From: CAZVIJ01 sp964626735
Lineage (GTDB): Bacteria; Patescibacteriota; Dojkabacteria; JAOAGR01
Assembly (NCBI GenBank): GCA_964626735.1
Contig: CAZVIJ010000012.1
Span: 1 to 36,025 of the forward strand
Length of the DNA: 36,025 bases
Direction of reading: 5' to 3'
Shown: in pieces, positions 18,731 through 26,900 of the stretch
Numbering within the stretch: position 1 is the first letter of the stretch
Layout: each line of letters opens with the position of its first letter
Notes under the pieces: generated by a model
Seen by the model: the letters and a program-made list of their open reading frames with translations, nothing else
Databases searched by the model: none
What the model was told of the DNA's origin: nothing
Position numbers and translations under genes: made by a program

Positions 18731-19522
18731 TTAGCTACCTTCAGAAGCGATCGGCAAACGAGGATTCATGAGAATGTGCTCGGTTATATACCGGCGAAAC
18801 AGGCTTCGTTCATGCACCGCACGGCAAAGCGCATACGCTAGAGTACCGTAGCCTAGCCACCTGTACCCCTTCCCGGCAAAGAGCATAGGTTCGCCATTAA
18901 CCATAACCGAATGCTCGCTTGCAGGAGCAACGTTCCCGCCGCCAACCGTAGCCTTTACTGCCTGGGCCAACGCCTCGGAAGGCAAATATATCGACATAGT
19001 CCAATTGCTGCCGTCACGATTGTAATAGGCGTAACTACTGCTATCGACGATGCCCGTTAGGTACGCATGGTCAAGCGGAGCGGCAACCGTTGCGGGAGTT
19101 GAATCGAGCTTACGACGAATTTGCTGTACAAGCGCAATCTTCTCATCAATATGCCCGCGTCCGAGCTCGCCGAACGACACCATAGCCGCCATTACGTGGG
19201 GGTACCTGACGCTATACGGCAACACCCAGCTCGCGATTTCCGCAACCCGTTTGCCGGAAGCCATCCAACGTGAAAGCTCGTACGGTGTTCCCGTAAACGG
19301 ATTAGCGCGAGAATCACGAACGACCGATCCGCCGAACTGCTTGAGGAACTCCACCTTCTCCGGCTCTTTAATTTCCGATGCGTACATCATGATCCTCGGT
19401 GTTGGATACACACCCTGAGGGCGCTTATCGTTGACGACAAACGCATTCGGGTTGATGCCGCCGGCATCCAAGAATCCGGAAAGCCATTGATGCGATTCAG
19501 TTGTATGCGTGAAGGTACTGAT
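18731..19522 (-). CDS. LAGLIDADG-fold protein B, probable ATC start
   Basis: 263 aa, a paralogue of protein A along its length (GGIN.NAF.VN; QFGGS; NPF.G.P; AMVSF.E.GR; EKI.L..QIR). Motif 1 is WLSGFLDAGG (13-22), motif 2 is YLTGIVDSSS (154-163). The catalytic acid position is Gly and Ser, so nuclease activity is unlikely. No ATG, GTG or CTG exists between the in-frame stop (TAA of the TATAAT box) and motif 1. The only TTG (19469-19471) would cut motif 1 in half. An ATC at 19520-19522 sits 5 nt after TGGTATAAT, and the resulting N-terminus is exactly as long as that of protein A. So initiation at ATC, or a recent ATG-to-ATC mutation, is the best reading. Confidence 0.75.
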   Translation of the reverse strand: MSTFTHTTESHQWLSGFLDAGGINPNAFVVNDKRPQGVYPTPRIMMYASEIKEPEKVEFLKQFGGSVVRDSRANPFTGTPYELSRWMASGKRVAEIASWVLPYSVRYPHVMAAMVSFGELGRGHIDEKIALVQQIRRKLDSTPATVAAPLDHAYLTGIVDSSSYAYYNRDGSNWTMSIYLPSEALAQAVKATVGGGNVAPASEHSVMVNGEPMLFAGKGYRWLGYGTLAYALCRAVHERSLFRRYITEHILMNPRLPIASEGS

Positions 19523-19527
19523 ACGGG

Positions 19528-19533
19528 ATTATA
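19528..19533 (-). promoter_or_regulatory. Extended -10 of the ATC-start gene
   Basis: TGGTATAAT ends 5 nt before the proposed ATC codon. The box contains an in-frame TAA, so translation cannot begin upstream. Confidence 0.6.
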
Positions 19534-19584
19534 CCATCGAATTATTGGGCGCGATGGGATTTGCTGAGAAACCAGATGCAACGC

Positions 19585-20781
19585 TCATGGAGATACCATG
19601 TTTAATTCTTTCGCCTTACGGGAAACGTAAAGTTTAAGGTTTTCGGCGAAGAATTTAGCGAGCAAATTGAAATAGCGCGCGAGAGTAGCTTGATCGATAA
19701 AATCATACTTCTCGCGGGGAATCTCCGGCATCAACCGTTCGAGCACATCGTAATCGATCTCCGCATTCGGGAATCGAGTCCCTACTCCAATCGAAGCTAT
19801 AGCTTGATACCTCTTATAGAGCGTATCGTAATCGGGTAGGCCATCGAGGAACAACCGAACAAACTCATTTGTCTGCAGAACGTTCTCGATCTCGCTTTGC
19901 AACTTGCCATCTGCATCAAGCGATGCAAAATCATCAGTTTGATTTAGATGCAGCCACTCGTGGATATCGACGAACAAGTCGTCGATACAAATGGGGAATA
20001 GCACCCTGAAGTTCCTAAAAACCGATGAACTAGCAAAAGATTTCTCCTGGTCGAGAAACGCATGTAACTGCCTCATCGCGATATACAGCCATTCGTCATT
20101 CATCGATGCCATATCGTCGACACCGGCTTTGCTCATGCTATCGAGATACGGCAATACCGAATGGGATATATCGATAATGGGGCTCGCAAAGTGGTCTCCG
20201 GGAACTTTGGAAAAGTCGACTGCCGCGCCATTTCCCAAGTTCGTGACGACAAATGATTCGGCCCACGCCATGACCGGCTTTCCGTGCAGGCTGTTATCCA
20301 AAACTCCGCTTTGCCAAGCGGCGAAATCAAAATTGAAATTTAGGAACTTAAGGGATACATGGAACTTCCCCTCGATAACGTAGCTGACTGAAGTCACTTC
20401 ACGTTCGTTGCGTATGTCCAGTTCGGAAACGAGGGGCTGGCGCGATTCTTGCAGCTGCGCAAAAATCCGCTCGATTTCATCGGCAATCGTATGATGCACC
20501 TCTAACATTTCCATTGGCGAAACGCCATCCGCAGGTCTGTACGGACTATAAGTAACTATATTTCCATCTAGATTCCACGACTCGACCAAGGCAATAACCT
20601 GAGCGGCTAATGAATTGTCGCTACGAAACCCCGGCACCATATTCTCATAAGTAAGGCCGTTGCCGCAGACATATGCCTGCATCACCGCCTCAATATTCCC
20701 TTGCGCTGCGGGGTGCGCAACCGGAATGGAAAGCGTAGCGTTGTGTTCCTGGATAGGAGTATTCCAAACCTTCGGGATCAT
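19585..20781 (-). CDS. Orphan protein, 398 aa
   Basis: No family recognised. It is soluble, with a beta-rich first half (to about residue 220) and a helical, acidic second half. Two notable stretches are DLFVDIHEWLHLNQTDDF (about 268-285), which has a histidine pair in an acidic setting but not a true HExxH, and a basic C-terminal helix (KLYVSRKAKELN). An extended -10 TGGTATAAT (hexamer 20787-20792) ends 5 nt before the ATG. It heads the direction of the two LAGLIDADG genes but has its own promoter, and so do they. Confidence 0.8.
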   Translation of the reverse strand: MIPKVWNTPIQEHNATLSIPVAHPAAQGNIEAVMQAYVCGNGLTYENMVPGFRSDNSLAAQVIALVESWNLDGNIVTYSPYRPADGVSPMEMLEVHHTIADEIERIFAQLQESRQPLVSELDIRNEREVTSVSYVIEGKFHVSLKFLNFNFDFAAWQSGVLDNSLHGKPVMAWAESFVVTNLGNGAAVDFSKVPGDHFASPIIDISHSVLPYLDSMSKAGVDDMASMNDEWLYIAMRQLHAFLDQEKSFASSSVFRNFRVLFPICIDDLFVDIHEWLHLNQTDDFASLDADGKLQSEIENVLQTNEFVRLFLDGLPDYDTLYKRYQAIASIGVGTRFPNAEIDYDVLERLMPEIPREKYDFIDQATLARYFNLLAKFFAENLKLYVSRKAKELNMVSP

Positions 20782-20835
20782 ACATCATTATACCATCGAG
20801 AAGTAAAACCGTTTGACAAAAGGAAACCGGGGATC

Positions 20836-21510
20836 TCAGTACATCGTCCCCGAAGGCAAGCTTGCGATCCCGTAAGGGTACGCTCGGTGGATAGACTCGT
20901 AATAATCGCCGTAATCCAAGCTGAAATCTACTTCCGGGTGTTGAGCCAGGCATTCGGATACCATCTCTACCTCGCACGCCTGCTGCCTCGGTAAGATGCC
21001 TTGTGTACCGATATGGTGAAGTCCACGATAGTAATCGGATATCGCGCTTCCCATGAACGCTCCCATACCGAGCGCCTCGACCGGTTTCCTGACGCAATAC
21101 ACCAGGTAAGCATGGGGGAAAGAAATCCTACCGTGGTTCTCCGTTACGTCGAACGCGAAAACCGGACGGTTCGGATCGAGCTTGGTGAATTCGTAAACGA
21201 TAGAGTTACTCCGCAAAAGCTGGTTCGATGAAGCGATCGTGTCCTCGACGCAAACGATCTCGAACATCGATCTTCGCAAAGCTTTCCATGATTCCAGCGC
21301 GCGCATTTTGAGCGCGGGATGCTGCGCTTGCGTGATCATGTACGCAAGGCTAGCCCGAAAGAATTCGTCAGCGGCGCGATTACGGAGTTGTGGAGGCATA
21401 AGCCCTACGCCGACGATACCTTGGAATCGGTACTCTTGTTCAACGTTCTTGAACGCGGTGAAAACGGTAGGGTCGCTCGGCAAGATATCCCGAATCCTTT
21501 GGAAACTCAT
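20836..21510 (-). CDS. Orphan protein, 224 aa
   Basis: No family recognised. It is soluble, mixed alpha/beta, with a helical N-terminal half and several Tyr-rich segments toward the C-terminus (DYGDYYESIHRAYPYG). No catalytic motif is evident. An extended -10 TGGTATAAT (hexamer 21517-21522) ends 6 nt before the ATG; this box lies at the 3' edge of the next gene upstream. It is part of a run of five minus-strand genes (17895-21921), each with its own -10. Confidence 0.78.
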   Translation of the reverse strand: MSFQRIRDILPSDPTVFTAFKNVEQEYRFQGIVGVGLMPPQLRNRAADEFFRASLAYMITQAQHPALKMRALESWKALRRSMFEIVCVEDTIASSNQLLRSNSIVYEFTKLDPNRPVFAFDVTENHGRISFPHAYLVYCVRKPVEALGMGAFMGSAISDYYRGLHHIGTQGILPRQQACEVEMVSECLAQHPEVDFSLDYGDYYESIHRAYPYGIASLPSGTMY

Positions 21511-21558
21511 GCATGGATTATACCACTGACTCGCGGACCTGAGATCACGATGGGTCGG

Positions 21559-21921
21559 CTAGAAATCCTGTCGCTCGACGAATGGGTGAAGTTCTGGAAG
21601 AGTAGCGCTTTCTCTCCAGATAAAGTACACCCCGGCAGCCAGATGATCGCGGAAATGCGGATCGCCGGAAGCCGACGGGACTTCAAGCCAAGCTCCGGCA
21701 TTGCCGTCGGTCATCCCACTCCAATGCCGTTCTCTGGACGCCTGTAAGGTCAACGGACCAAGGTTAACTTCGGCGACGTATACATCGTTGAAAATGAACT
21801 TATATACCTCATGCCCTTCGAACGCCAACAAAATCAATGAAGCGGCGAGGTAGAACCCCATCAAAGGTTCACGCAGAAAAGCAGGGATTCTTGATTGGTG
21901 TCGTTCAGGTCCGGGTTGCAT
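21559..21921 (-). CDS. Orphan small protein with hydrophobic segment, 120 aa
   Basis: One hydrophobic stretch near residues 18-34 (LREPLMGFYLAASLILLAF) could be a membrane anchor; the rest is polar with a His/Trp-rich end. No family recognised. The longest frame begins at 21945, but TATAAT at 21929-21934 lies in that extension. The ATG at 21919-21921 (MQPGPERH) is 7 nt downstream and is the likely start. Between this gene and 22153 lies a fragment of another gene. Confidence 0.7.
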   Translation of the reverse strand: MQPGPERHQSRIPAFLREPLMGFYLAASLILLAFEGHEVYKFIFNDVYVAEVNLGPLTLQASRERHWSGMTDGNAGAWLEVPSASGDPHFRDHLAAGVYFIWRESATLPELHPFVERQDF

Positions 21922-21948
21922 TAGTGCGATTATACTATCCGACACCTC

Positions 21949-22128
21949 CTAAACTGGCTTAACGCTAGGGTTCATGCTTTTCCGCATCTTCAGAACGCTG
22001 ACGATCATGTTGTCCACAAGGGTGGTCGGTGCCGGGGTACCGCTGCAGCACGCCGAAGGATTCGAGAGCTTCAACGTTCCATTGCTCTCGACCGTGGTAT
22101 TGAATGGCTCGTCCCATCCGTAGAACGC
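21949..22128 (-). pseudogene. C-terminal remnant of a secreted jelly-roll-like protein
   Basis: Starting right after a TAG, one minus-strand frame reads 59 aa of convincing extracellular-domain sequence. It contains YGWDEPFNTTVESNGTLKLS, then two adjacent Cys, then a TTLVDNMIVSVL strand and a basic tail, ending at a TAG. The GTLKLSNP...LVDNMIV pattern is what the last strands of carbohydrate-binding or jelly-roll domains look like (usually ending in a DNV/DNI strand). There is no usable start codon and no promoter at normal spacing, so it looks like the stump of a larger gene cut off by rearrangement. Other frames here give 50-aa readings that look less protein-like. Confidence 0.5.
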
Positions 22129-22152
22129 CTATCCGCGGTATAATCGAAGAAC

Positions 22153-23202
22153 ATGACCGAGCTTACCGCTATTCAGATGAACGGCATCGCCAACTCCGTT
22201 AATGCGATCAATAAAGGGATGTATGTCCTTATTATGCAGCCGGACTTTTGGTACAACCGTTACGCATTACGTGAGGAATGGGAAACGGTCGAGGGCACCG
22301 AAGGCCTCCGTCCCACTCCAACGGCGTTCGGGCATATCATCAATGACTCACTGATCCCCTCGAATGTCCTCAAAGGAACCTATGTCGCCGGAGCGCTGAC
22401 GCAATTTGCGATCGACCATGTACAGCCTGCTGCGGGGCATATGCTTGCCTACCAGCTGGAACGGCTCGACCGACCGTATACCTATAACCACATTCTCGGA
22501 CAAGCTGTACGCGGAGACAGGCAAACTATAATCGGCTCGCCGTACCGCAGGATACTCATGCTCGGAACCATGTTGACCATGCAGCTTCCGGCGGAACGGC
22601 TTGCCATAAGCCAAGCAGTACGCGCGAAATTTCCCTTTTTGAATGATCGATACTTTCTTTATAACGCATTCGAAAAGTTGGGGGAAAAAGAAATAATAGT
22701 AACGAACAAAGAAAAAACGGAAAAAGGAAGAAAGTCGCACTTGTATGCCGCTACTAAAGATACCGTACTCCCGGAAAAATTCCGTTATCCCCACAATTGC
22801 TATCATCTGACGGTAAATGCGCTGGTCGACCTCTTCAACGCACATCGGGATATCCCCTACACAGCCGACCAATTGACAGACGCCCTTCATGGGAACGATT
22901 CGCTCAGAGAGTTCAGCAGAGTCACCGTCGATTATTTCATCGGGAAAGCACTCCTCAAAAAATTCCTTGTGCCAGGCGGGATCTCCAAAGACATGCAAAG
23001 CGAGCACCTTGATTTCTCATCCCCGCAAATGCGCGAAGATGTAGCTGCGCTGGTAGAAATTTTCGAAAGACTAAAGACAAACGACCCGGTATACCGCAGC
23101 GCCGGACTACGAAGAGGACGAGAAATCATGGGATCTCCCGATTCTGTAAGAAAGCTAATCGGCAAAATCGACAAACCCAAAGAGAAGAAAAACCAACAAT
23201 AA
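22153..23202 (+). CDS. Orphan protein with possible winged-helix units, 349 aa
   Basis: No named family. Residues about 145-205 (QLPAERLAISQAVRAKFPFL, then a FEKLGEKEIIVTNKEKTEKG stretch) look like a winged helix with a long basic wing. Two further helical blocks around 70-125 and 235-280 may be similar units. The C-terminus is basic (KIDKPKEKKNQQ). A nucleic-acid-binding role is plausible, like the 17050 protein. TATAAT at 22139-22144 ends 8 nt before the ATG. It is followed after 17 nt by a co-directional gene with its own -10. Confidence 0.75.
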   Translation: MTELTAIQMNGIANSVNAINKGMYVLIMQPDFWYNRYALREEWETVEGTEGLRPTPTAFGHIINDSLIPSNVLKGTYVAGALTQFAIDHVQPAAGHMLAYQLERLDRPYTYNHILGQAVRGDRQTIIGSPYRRILMLGTMLTMQLPAERLAISQAVRAKFPFLNDRYFLYNAFEKLGEKEIIVTNKEKTEKGRKSHLYAATKDTVLPEKFRYPHNCYHLTVNALVDLFNAHRDIPYTADQLTDALHGNDSLREFSRVTVDYFIGKALLKKFLVPGGISKDMQSEHLDFSSPQMREDVAALVEIFERLKTNDPVYRSAGLRRGREIMGSPDSVRKLIGKIDKPKEKKNQQ

Positions 23203-23219
23203 ATTTTCTATACTATCCT

Positions 23220-23876
23220 ATGCTCGCTGCCATCTACATAAAACCCGAACTGCTCATCATCCAAAAATCCCTCGAGGAAATCCTCAATCATATGCTTACC
23301 GAAGAGCAAACCCCAGAAGGAAGAGCGACCCTCGAAGCATTCAAGGAAGGCGTCCGCATCTTGGCAGGAACACACGAAGGCAATCCGTCCCCCATGGTGC
23401 TCCACGTAGAGACCGGCACGATGACCAAAGAACTCCTGCTAACCGTCGATACCACCAGCTACAGCAACGAATCCAAATCGCAGTACATGGAAAACTACTA
23501 CGTCGGTAACCCATACGGCCTCATCATCCTCGACCTCCCCTACACCGACCCGGAAAAAATGAGCAGCAAGCTCAAAGAACTCAAAGGACGCAAGTACCGG
23601 GCATCGGAACTACCCGAAGACTTTAAACACGACCAGCCGCACGTGTCCGCAGATTATCCCGCAGGATACGGAATGCGGTACGGCATACGACGAGCCTATT
23701 ACGGACTCAGGCCGGAAGAACTCTACGACGTTAACCGCAGATTCCTCCATACCCCGGACACTCAAGCAGAAGCCGAAGCAGTGTACCGGTATGTCACCGA
23801 AGGGCGGAAGGAGTTTGAAGGAACAATTCTCTACGATGCGCCGCGAGAAAGCGGCAATTTAGAAGGCGTCAAATAG
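23220..23876 (+). CDS. Orphan protein, 218 aa
   Basis: No family recognised. It is soluble and rich in Glu, Lys and Tyr, with a regular alpha/beta alternation in the middle and helical ends. TATACT at 23209-23214 ends 5 nt before the ATG, the same compact geometry as elsewhere. The hexamer lies in the 17-nt gap after the previous gene, so it is likely a separate transcript despite the tight packing. Confidence 0.78.
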   Translation: MLAAIYIKPELLIIQKSLEEILNHMLTEEQTPEGRATLEAFKEGVRILAGTHEGNPSPMVLHVETGTMTKELLLTVDTTSYSNESKSQYMENYYVGNPYGLIILDLPYTDPEKMSSKLKELKGRKYRASELPEDFKHDQPHVSADYPAGYGMRYGIRRAYYGLRPEELYDVNRRFLHTPDTQAEAEAVYRYVTEGRKEFEGTILYDAPRESGNLEGVK

Positions 23877-24039
23877 TTACCGTCCAAATACCGCTCCTTC
23901 AAAAACACTCAGTCTCACCGATCAAATGTGTGGCTCGTCGGAGTCTTCATCAGGAATAGCAATCTTCCAATGGCCAAGATAACCAGAGGGGGATTATACT
24001 ACGGGAAGCACGCTTTCCACCCTATAACAGAACAAGTGG

Positions 24040-24045
24040 TATAAT
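24040..24045 (+). promoter_or_regulatory. Extended -10 of the zinc-ribbon gene
   Basis: TGGTATAAT ends 5 nt before ATG 24051, a textbook example of the window's leaderless arrangement. No -35 match is visible 16-18 bp upstream. Confidence 0.65.
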
Positions 24046-24050
24046 TTCCC

Positions 24051-24317
24051 ATGGCAATAGAGACAACCGAACCACGTTATACTAATAAAGATCATAATGG
24101 GACGACCATAGAAGTCAGTGTCGTATGCCCAACCTGCGGCGCGAATAACAGGGTGATTACCCCGGCGCTCGTCCCCGACGAGGCAATAGCGAGAGTCCGT
24201 GAATTCCTAGGCATAGTAGGAAACGACCGATACTGCGACGGATGCGGCAGCAGGGATCTAGTCAATGGAGTCATGACCGCGATGGTGAGTGAGAATGATG
24301 GAGCTGAAATAAAGTAA
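24051..24317 (+). CDS. Small zinc-ribbon protein, 88 aa
   Basis: Two CxxC knuckles, CPTC near residue 26 and CDGC near 64, separated by about 35 residues, make a four-cysteine zinc-ribbon. Such small ribbons usually act in nucleic-acid or protein contacts; no specific family is recognised. The protein is otherwise acidic at both ends. An extended -10 ends 5 nt before the ATG. The 174 bp upstream contain no complete gene, only a 21-codon minus-strand frame behind another TATAAT. Confidence 0.78.
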   Translation: MAIETTEPRYTNKDHNGTTIEVSVVCPTCGANNRVITPALVPDEAIARVREFLGIVGNDRYCDGCGSRDLVNGVMTAMVSENDGAEIK

Positions 24318-24393
24318 GAAGTTAAGGTTCATATCTAGCGGTCTGCGGATTTTTGCTGTGATCTAAAGCTTTTGTTATTGCTAGAGGTTGTAG

Positions 24394-24399
24394 TATAGT
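24394..24399 (+). promoter_or_regulatory. -10 and GAGG site deciding the 24407 start
   Basis: TATAGT ends 7 nt before ATG 24407. GAGG also lies 4 nt before that ATG, so either leaderless or Shine-Dalgarno initiation favours 24407 over the GTG at 24398. Confidence 0.5.
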
Positions 24400-24406
24400 G
24401 AGGAAA

Positions 24407-26140
24407 ATGGAGACAGAGGCAAAACAAGAAGAAACAATCGACCAAACTCCCCCATCCCGGAACAAATTCAAGGAAACCGCAGAAAAGTTTAAGTCTTACA
24501 TAAAGACGCGGAACGGTAAGATCGCCGTAGCTGCCGTAAGTCTTGTGCTGCTAACCGCAATCCCCCTCACGACCTATAGCGTCATAGCAGGAAGGAAGCC
24601 AAAGCCCGCAACCAATACGAACACGACAATAATCCCTACCCCAAAACCAACCGCATTGACCTCACCAACCCCCACTCCCCTGACCTTCCATACGGAATTT
24701 CTGAGCATCAACAGCCAGCCCGTCTACCAGCTCAAGCTCCAGATCCCCGATACGGCCAAGTTCGAAAAGCGCATAAATAACCCGAACATAAACGGCAACT
24801 TTCATTACCCGCCGGATTCCGATCAAGGCAAGGTAACCCAGTACATTCTTACCGACAAAGTGTATACCGATAAGTTCGAACTCAATGTTATCTCTTATTC
24901 TAGTTCGTACTTCTCTATCGCCAAAGGAGATAATTACGACGCTGCGCAAAATCTGGAGCCGACAACCACCTTTCCGAGCCTCGCAAGAATCAAGGTACAC
25001 GACAAGGATTACTGGACCTACACCTCGAAAAAAATCGACGGTAGCGACTGCCCCGTAGGTCTCGACTATTCTTCCAGATGCGGGATCTCCGCGCTTATGA
25101 ACGATACGGCCGCAACGCTTATCTCCTGCAGGGTTAAGGACGAAACAGATTTAAGCATATGCGATTCCGTCGTGCGGTCGATCGAGTACATCAAGGCAGT
25201 CGAGCTCAAAACATCGCTGATAACGACGAATACGACCAGGATTCCCCTCCTCTACACCAAGAACGGCAAACTCTATGTACAACCGATCAATACCAAAACA
25301 CCAACGCAGCTGGAAGATTACCAAACGCCGTTTCAAAACCGTGTAGCTTGGCTCTCACCGGATATGTCCAAGGTAGTATTCATCAAATACGTTACCTCTC
25401 AAACATACGCAACTACGTACGTCCTTTACGACATCGCAACGAAAGAACGGAAAGAATACCGCTACAACAAGTCAGCAAAGGACCTCCGCTGGTCACCAAA
25501 CAACAAGCGGTTCACCGTTGGCTCGTGCTACAACAGCTGCAATTCCCCCTACTGGCAGATCATCGAGCCCGGCTACGGAAGATACTCTCAGTGGGGATCG
25601 TACTACTTCTCCGACTACCCCGAGCAGTACGCCGACACCTTCTGGCTTGACGAAGACCACTTTGCAATGCAAAACGTCGGCTCCGACGCATTAGTCCTTA
25701 ACGACGAGATCGCGATCTACACCATCCAAAACCAAGGAATCCAATCGATCCTCAAGAACACCCCGCGAGTGCGGTACAAGCTCACCGGCGTCGAGAAATC
25801 GACGAAAACGCTCTACTACACCCAAGAAAATTACGACGATAAACAGGAGCCGACCTACACCTACTGGAAAATGAAATCTGACGGCAGCGGCAAGACCCAA
25901 CTAGAAAAGACATTCAAAGACCAGCTCAAAGAAGCACTACCGGAATCGATACGACAATATTCGACGATTATGAACTACACCAAGATTCCAAAGTCGACTA
26001 ATGTCATCATGGAAGTTGCAGAGCCGACGCACTTGAATACGACAAGCTTGTTTATGGTCGATACCGCGAAGTTAAAGGATTCGTTGGTGATGATTATAGA
26101 AGGAGCGCAGCTGCAGGGGTATGATGAGGGCGGGTGGTAA
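24407..26140 (+). CDS. Membrane-anchored extracellular protein, propeller-like
   Basis: 577 aa. A cytoplasmic tail of about 35 charged residues is followed by one membrane segment (about 40-59, IAVAAVSLVLLTAIPLTTYS), a TP-rich linker (about 70-93) and a large extracellular part. The part after about residue 275 has repeated strand patterns with LYDIATKE and LRWSPNNKRFTV, resembling TolB/WD40-like beta-propeller blades; the first extracellular domain is unrecognised. Several cysteines may form disulphides. It is followed after 21 bp by a DUF2726 gene without a clear promoter, so the two are probably one operon. A cell-surface binding role is likely; the ligand is unknown. Confidence 0.82.
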   Translation: METEAKQEETIDQTPPSRNKFKETAEKFKSYIKTRNGKIAVAAVSLVLLTAIPLTTYSVIAGRKPKPATNTNTTIIPTPKPTALTSPTPTPLTFHTEFLSINSQPVYQLKLQIPDTAKFEKRINNPNINGNFHYPPDSDQGKVTQYILTDKVYTDKFELNVISYSSSYFSIAKGDNYDAAQNLEPTTTFPSLARIKVHDKDYWTYTSKKIDGSDCPVGLDYSSRCGISALMNDTAATLISCRVKDETDLSICDSVVRSIEYIKAVELKTSLITTNTTRIPLLYTKNGKLYVQPINTKTPTQLEDYQTPFQNRVAWLSPDMSKVVFIKYVTSQTYATTYVLYDIATKERKEYRYNKSAKDLRWSPNNKRFTVGSCYNSCNSPYWQIIEPGYGRYSQWGSYYFSDYPEQYADTFWLDEDHFAMQNVGSDALVLNDEIAIYTIQNQGIQSILKNTPRVRYKLTGVEKSTKTLYYTQENYDDKQEPTYTYWKMKSDGSGKTQLEKTFKDQLKEALPESIRQYSTIMNYTKIPKSTNVIMEVAEPTHLNTTSLFMVDTAKLKDSLVMIIEGAQLQGYDEGGW

Positions 26141-26161
26141 ATTTAGATAACAAGAAAAAGT

Positions 26162-26671
26162 ATGCTCGGAATTTATTTAGTAATAATAGTAATAGGTTTT
26201 CTTCTCGTAGTTGCAAAGTTCGCCCTTGAAACGCAACATAAACACCAGCACGTCAGTTACGATCGACTTAAGTTCAGAAAAAAGACATCCCTCATGACTC
26301 GCGCCGAGCAGGATTTCTATAAAGTACTTCTTGAGGCACTTGAAGGACAGCCATTTGTAGTATTCCCGCAAATGAGACTCGAGAACATCGTTACGGCAGA
26401 ACCTGGCGAGTACAGAATATACAAAGCAGAGCGTGGCTTAATACGATCAAGAGTGGTTGACTATGTTGTATGCACCAAGGACCAGTTCGAACCTAGACTA
26501 GTAATCGAGCTTGATGACAAGACTCATGAGTACAAGTCGAGAAAAGAGCGGGATACGAAGGTTGATATGGTTTTGGAGAAGGCGGGGATGCGGGTGGTGC
26601 ATGTGAAAGCAGAAAAAGGGATAGATTTTGAGAGTTTGAAAAAATTACTGACTAGTAAAATTCCATCTTAA
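26162..26671 (+). CDS. DUF2726 domain membrane protein, 169 aa
   Basis: An N-terminal membrane helix (about 3-20) is followed by a basic linker and a DUF2726 domain, a compact PD-(D/E)XK-nuclease-like fold. Visible features are RSRVVDYVVC (about 97-106), PRLVIELDDKTHE with the ExD core (about 112-124), and a final strand AGMRVVHVKA. Length and anchor match typical DUF2726 proteins, whose function is unproven; a DNA-processing role is presumed from the fold. No -10 is found at the usual distance, so it is probably co-transcribed with the gene 21 bp upstream. The intergenic region after it turns AT-rich. Confidence 0.8.
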   Translation: MLGIYLVIIVIGFLLVVAKFALETQHKHQHVSYDRLKFRKKTSLMTRAEQDFYKVLLEALEGQPFVVFPQMRLENIVTAEPGEYRIYKAERGLIRSRVVDYVVCTKDQFEPRLVIELDDKTHEYKSRKERDTKVDMVLEKAGMRVVHVKAEKGIDFESLKKLLTSKIPS

Positions 26672-26900
26672 ACCGTTACCAAATTGTATACACATTACAT
26701 ATACAAATTCAATATAAAACGTCTAAATATTGAGGAAATACGGAGCCTAGGTATAATCAATGTGAATTCTAAACTGCCCAATTAATCCCTCAGATTTCGG
26801 TATTAATTCAGTAAGCCGGTGTGGTAATCAGCTACAGAATTAAAGTATCAAATCTGGTTAAAGATTGCAAATTGGAGCTTGACAGAATTCAAAGACAATT
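26672..26900. other. AT-rich intergenic region with promoter and long leader
   Basis: No gene seen. It contains the promoter at 26730-26757 and about 137 nt of presumptive 5' leader for the gene at 26901. The base composition is visibly more AT-rich than the preceding 20 kb. Confidence 0.45.
26730..26757 (+). promoter_or_regulatory. Promoter with -35, TTGAGG-16-TATAAT
   Basis: The -10 TATAAT (26752-26757) has TTGAGG 16 bp upstream. The only start near it is a 7-codon GTG frame ending in TAA, so it probably drives the gene at 26901 with an unusually long leader. Confidence 0.5.

Noticed and set aside
17895..19522. LAGLIDADG genes as part of a group I intron or intein
   Set aside because: Both have their own promoters and starts, no flanking split host gene or intron core is visible, and the 16S has no insertion.
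21965..22123. Fifty-residue frames with ATG on both strands
   Set aside because: They overlap the more protein-like 59-codon remnant in another frame and lack a -10 at the usual distance.
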